Of a DNA stretch of 17,259 bases, positions 14,397 to 17,259 are shown piece by piece; position 1 is the first letter of the stretch; the number at the start of each line of letters is the position of its first letter. The DNA is from CAZRUA01 sp964603125 (GTDB lineage: Bacteria > Bacteroidota > Bacteroidia > B-17B0 > Aurantibacillaceae), in assembly GCA_964603125.1 (NCBI GenBank), contig CAZRUA010000078.1, positions 1 to 17,259 on the forward strand. The letters run 5' to 3'. Position numbers and translations under genes: made by a program. The notes under the pieces are model-generated. The model was not told where the DNA came from, searched no databases, and saw only the letters and a program-made list of their open reading frames with translations.

Positions 14397-15434
14397 ATGG
14401 CAGATAAAAAAATAAAATTCGCAGTTATTGGTCAAGGACACATTGGTAAGCGTCATGCTGAAATGGTGCGTAGAAATGATGCGTGCGAATTGGTTGCTGT
14501 TTGTGATGTTCAAGGACAAGAAGAGTGTGGTGTTTTTGGAATCAAAGAAAAATTTTATAAGTCGGTTCAAGAATTAATTACCAATCACCCAGAGGTGGAA
14601 GTAATTAACGTTTGTACTCCAAACGGTTTGCACTTTGAGCATGCACATTTAGCATTAGAGCATGGTAAACACGTTGTTGTTGAAAAGCCAATGGCTTTAA
14701 AAAAGAGTGATTGTGAAAGCCTTATTTATAAAGCCTTGCAAATGCATAAAAGTATTTTTTGTGTAATGCAAAATCGATACTCACCACCAAGTGTTTGGTT
14801 AAAGGAAATTGTACAAAACAAAACAATAGGTGATGTTTACATGGTGCAATTAAATTGCTATTGGAATCGTGACGATAGGTATTATAAAAAGGGAAATTGG
14901 AAAGGCACACAAGATTTAGATGGTGGAACTTTATTTACGCAGTTCAGCCACTGGATTGATATTATGTATTGGTTGTTTGGTGATATAACAAATATCCAAG
15001 CTAAGTTTGCTGATTTTAACCATGCAAGCAGCACTGATTTTGAGGATAGTGGTTTTGTAAGTTTTGATTTTGTAAATGGAGGTATGGGTAGTATAAACTA
15101 TAGTACTTCTGTTTGGGAAAAGAATTTAGAAAGCAGTTTAACCATTGTAGGAAGCAACGGAAGTGTTAAAGTTGGCGGTCAGTATATGGATGTAGTTGAA
15201 ATTTGCAATATTAAAGATTACACAATGCCTGAGTTAGAATCTACCAATCCTGCAAATGATTATGGCGCTTACAAAGGCTCAGCGAACAACCACAGCAATG
15301 TAATAGAAAATGTGGTGAATACACTAACCGGTAAATCAGCAATAACCACAAATGCTTTAGAAGGATTAAAAGTAGTTGATATAATTGAGCGTATTTACGC
15401 ATTAAGACCAAACGAATTAGTAAAGAATAAATAA
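14397..15434 (+). CDS. WbpB-like UDP-sugar 3-dehydrogenase, Gfo/Idh/MocA family
   Basis: 345 residues. It has an N-terminal Rossmann fold with nucleotide-binding GQGHIGKRH (12-20) and the family's catalytic EKP at E96-K97-P98 in HVVVEKPMAL. A C-terminal substrate domain follows, with GGTLFTQFSHWIDIMYWLFG (containing the H/D positions typical of the family) and YSTSVWEKNLESSLTIVGSNG. The set resembles WbpB-like enzymes that oxidise the 3-hydroxyl of UDP-GlcNAcA to the 3-keto intermediate, which an aminotransferase (WbpE) then converts. The neighbours are the matching N-acetyltransferase (four bases upstream) and the 6-dehydrogenase (seven bases downstream). Gfo/Idh/MocA enzymes are broad, so the assignment rests mainly on context. 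Confidence 0.85.
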   Translation: MADKKIKFAVIGQGHIGKRHAEMVRRNDACELVAVCDVQGQEECGVFGIKEKFYKSVQELITNHPEVEVINVCTPNGLHFEHAHLALEHGKHVVVEKPMALKKSDCESLIYKALQMHKSIFCVMQNRYSPPSVWLKEIVQNKTIGDVYMVQLNCYWNRDDRYYKKGNWKGTQDLDGGTLFTQFSHWIDIMYWLFGDITNIQAKFADFNHASSTDFEDSGFVSFDFVNGGMGSINYSTSVWEKNLESSLTIVGSNGSVKVGGQYMDVVEICNIKDYTMPELESTNPANDYGAYKGSANNHSNVIENVVNTLTGKSAITTNALEGLKVVDIIERIYALRPNELVKNK

Positions 15435-15441
15435 ATTATAT

Positions 15442-16734
15442 ATGAGTATTTACAATAAAATTTTAAAGAAAGAAGCTACAGTTGCTGTTATTGGATTAGG
15501 TTATGTAGGTTTACCTATTGCTTTAGCTTTTGCTAAAAAAGTGAAAGTAATTGGTTTTGATATCAATGAAGAGCGCGTTGCTTTGATGAACAAAGGAATT
15601 GACCCTAGTAACGAATTAACAAAAAAGGATTTTGAGAAAAGCGATATTAAGTTTACACATAAACTTGATGAGTTGAAAAAAGCAAACTTTTTCATCATTG
15701 CTGTTCCAACTCCTATTGATGAGCATAACTTACCTGATTTGAAACCATTAATTGGCGCATCAACTACAGTTGGTAAAGTATTGAAAAAAGGTGATTACGT
15801 TGTTTATGAATCAACTGTATATCCTGGTTGTACTGAGGAAGATTGTATACCAGTATTGGAAAAATTATCAGGTTTAAAATTTGTAAAGGATTTTAAAGTA
15901 GGGTATTCACCAGAGCGTATTAACCCAGGTGATAAAGAACATACCATTACTAAAATATTAAAAGTAGTTTCAGGTTGTGATGCTGAGAGTTTAGATAATA
16001 TCGCTAAAACTTATGAAATTATTGTTGAGCCTGGAACTCATCGTGCAGCAAGCATTAAAGTAGCTGAGGCAGCAAAAATTATTGAGAACACGCAGCGAGA
16101 TGTAAATATTGCTTTGATGAATGAGTTATCAATTATTTTTTCTCGTATTGGAATTAATACTTATGATGTATTAGAAGCGGCAGGAACTAAATGGAATTTC
16201 TTGAAATTTTCACCAGGTTTAGTGGGCGGACACTGTATAGGGGTTGACCCGTATTACCTAACATATAAAGCCGAGGCATTAGGTTATCACGCACGCGTTA
16301 TCAATAGCGGACGCTATGTTAATGATAGTATGGGTTTTTATGTAGCAAAAACTTGTGTGAAGAAAATTATAGCTGCTGGAAAAAATCTTTCTAAGTCGAA
16401 AGTACTAGTAATGGGCGCTACTTTTAAAGAAGATGTTACTGATATTAGAAATAGTAAAGTAGCTGATATTGTTAAAGAATTAAAATCATTTGGTGTTAAG
16501 GTTGAAGTGGTTGATCCTCATGCTGATTCTGCCGAGCTAAAACATGAATACGGTTTTGGTTTAAATAAAATGGGTAAGGGTTATGATGGAGTTATAGTTG
16601 CTGTTAATCACAAGGAGTATAAAGCATTGGACGAAAAATTCTTTAAATCTGTTTTATCAACTAAAGGTGTTTTAGTTGATATTAAAGGAATGTATAAAGG
16701 AAGGATGAAAGGCTTAACTTATTGGAGTTTATAA
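15442..16734 (+). CDS. UDP-N-acetylhexosamine 6-dehydrogenase, TviB/WbpO type
   Basis: 430 residues, full length. NAD-binding GLGYVG (18-23) follows VAVI. VPTPID and YESTVYPG lie in the N-terminal domain, and KVAEAAKIIENTQRDVN in the central helix. The catalytic Cys is C265 in GGHCIGVDPYYL, within LVGGHCIGVDPYYLTYKA. The segment GYSPERINPGDKEH is typical of the TviB/WbpO branch rather than the WbpA branch, which has SPEREDPGN there. The reaction is two-step NAD-dependent oxidation of C6 of UDP-GlcNAc or UDP-GalNAc to the uronic acid. The C-terminal domain has FKEDVTDIRNSKV and VVDPHAD. It is the last gene of the operon, seven bases after the WbpB-like gene and 22 bases before a strong terminator. 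Which hexosamine it uses cannot be told by eye. Confidence 0.93.
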   Translation: MSIYNKILKKEATVAVIGLGYVGLPIALAFAKKVKVIGFDINEERVALMNKGIDPSNELTKKDFEKSDIKFTHKLDELKKANFFIIAVPTPIDEHNLPDLKPLIGASTTVGKVLKKGDYVVYESTVYPGCTEEDCIPVLEKLSGLKFVKDFKVGYSPERINPGDKEHTITKILKVVSGCDAESLDNIAKTYEIIVEPGTHRAASIKVAEAAKIIENTQRDVNIALMNELSIIFSRIGINTYDVLEAAGTKWNFLKFSPGLVGGHCIGVDPYYLTYKAEALGYHARVINSGRYVNDSMGFYVAKTCVKKIIAAGKNLSKSKVLVMGATFKEDVTDIRNSKVADIVKELKSFGVKVEVVDPHADSAELKHEYGFGLNKMGKGYDGVIVAVNHKEYKALDEKFFKSVLSTKGVLVDIKGMYKGRMKGLTYWSL

Positions 16735-16755
16735 TGCTTACAATAATATGTAAAT

Positions 16756-16788
16756 AAAAAAGGGGAATCAAATTGATTCCCCTTTTTT
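16756..16788 (+). terminator. symmetric, probably bidirectional rho-independent terminator
   Basis: A perfect inverted repeat: an A6 run, GGGGAATCAA, a single central A at 16772, TTGATTCCCC, then a T6 run. The GC-bearing arms are 16762-16771 and 16773-16782, flanked by A on one side and T on the other, so both strands read stem then T-run. It closes the nucleotide-sugar operon on the plus strand and the amidohydrolase gene on the minus strand, whose stop is two bases beyond it. Confidence 0.93.
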
Positions 16789-16790
16789 AT

Positions 16791-17259
16791 TTAATTTTCT
16801 TCAACCTTATCGGTTTCTCTAGTTTCGCATTCGTAGAGCTTTTTGTTTTTTAATACAGGTTTATTCACCTTAGCTCCTTTGTGTTTTTCCGCAATCATCT
16901 TTGCTATAATTCTAGCACGTTCTTTTGCAATATCAGCTCTTAATTGAGCATCCTCAACTGCATCGTAATAAATGTTACCATCAATAATAGTTTTGTCAAC
17001 TTTTGCATAGATACTTAATGGGTTATCTGTCCATAAAACTAAGTCAGCTACTTTACCTGGTTTTATACTTCCCACTCTATCATCAACATGCAACATTTTT
17101 GCCGGATTAAGTGTTACTAGTTTTAAAGCTTGTTCTTCCGTTAAATTACCATATTTAACCGCTTTAGCTGCTTCCTGATTTAGTCTTCTTCCCATTTCAG
17201 CATCATCACTATTAATTGATGTATTAACCCCCATTTTGGTTAATAATGCTGCGTTGTAT
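16791..17259 (-). CDS. imidazolonepropionase-like amidohydrolase, C-terminal part only
   Basis: 155 visible residues; the 5' end is beyond the window. The Met at 17232-17234 is internal: the frame continues upstream to the edge with YNAALLTK before it. The visible part has TSINSDDAEMGRRLNQEA, with the Asp of the SDD segment as the likely fourth metal ligand of the TIM-barrel site, followed by LTEEQALKLVTLNPAKMLH and then SIKPGKVADLVLWTDNPL and KTIIDGNIYYD, the standard C-terminal beta-strand cap of amidohydrolases. A charged helical tail (about the last 50 residues, DAQLRADIAKERARII and a Lys-rich end) follows. The family hydrolyses C-N bonds in varied substrates; in Bacteroidota such proteins are often long secreted forms. 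Specific substrate unknown. Confidence 0.9.
   Translation of the reverse strand, partial: YNAALLTKMGVNTSINSDDAEMGRRLNQEAAKAVKYGNLTEEQALKLVTLNPAKMLHVDDRVGSIKPGKVADLVLWTDNPLSIYAKVDKTIIDGNIYYDAVEDAQLRADIAKERARIIAKMIAEKHKGAKVNKPVLKNKKLYECETRETDKVEEN

Noticed and set aside
16791..17234. Complete 147-residue amidohydrolase gene starting at 17234
   Set aside because: The frame runs on to the window edge with amidohydrolase-like residues, so this Met is internal and the gene is truncated by the window.
1..17259. CRISPR array, insertion sequence, tRNA, rRNA or phage gene
   Set aside because: No repeated spacer pattern, transposase motif, cloverleaf or ribosomal sequence was seen on either strand.

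Overview
The window reads as ordinary chromosomal sequence from a member of the Bacteroidota (Flavobacteriia/Sphingobacteriia/Chitinophagia-like). The evidence is AT-rich DNA, weak or absent Shine-Dalgarno sequences, several promoter-like TTG / TAnnTTTG elements of the Bacteroidota sigma factor, and families largely confined to that phylum: a DUF5686 protein with a carboxypeptidase-regulatory-like domain, Bacteroidota-style cyclophilin lipoproteins, and a Cys-rich FCxxC-plus-membrane-segment protein. Coding density is high, no gene-free stretch exceeds about 120 bases, and I see no tRNA, rRNA, insertion sequence, prophage gene or CRISPR array.

Layout. (1) 1-623: the 3' part of rsmI (16S rRNA 2'-O-methyltransferase), running into the left edge. 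(2) 624-5203, minus strand: a tight four-gene run, DUF5686 outer-membrane protein > lptB (LPS-export ATPase) > WaaE/KdtX-like family 2 glycosyltransferase > small secreted protein, with 10, 10 and 12 base gaps. (3) 5295-6424, plus: a conserved 114-residue protein and a Cys-rich membrane-anchored protein. (4) 6516-9834, plus: dxr (MEP isoprenoid pathway), rseP (site-2 protease) and a secreted protein of unknown function. (5) 9837-11540, minus: a mini lipoprotein downstream of an M42 aminopeptidase, then, upstream of a terminator, a secreted Ig-like protein with its own well-formed promoter. (6) 11659-13727: a lipoprotein cyclophilin (plus), a YciA-like acyl-CoA thioesterase (minus) and hemJ (plus). 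(7) 13818-16734, plus: a three-gene nucleotide-sugar operon, wbpD-like N-acetyltransferase > wbpB-like 3-dehydrogenase > tviB/wbpO-like 6-dehydrogenase, closed by a strong symmetrical terminator. (8) 16791-17259, minus: the C-terminal part of an imidazolonepropionase-like amidohydrolase, cut by the right edge.

How it fits together. Envelope biogenesis dominates: LPS transport and glycosylation (region 2), periplasmic proteolysis and folding (rseP, cyclophilin), and surface-sugar precursors (region 7). The region 7 enzymes match three steps toward UDP-2,3-diacetamido-uronic acids, but the aminotransferase (WbpE) and epimerase (WbpI) are not in the window. I do not see a clearly new defence or mobile system. 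The most worthwhile leads are the DUF5686-lptB-glycosyltransferase operon, the mixed-type sugar operon, the Cys-rich membrane protein with a possible upstream mini-ORF, and several compact or overlapping gene ends and promoters.
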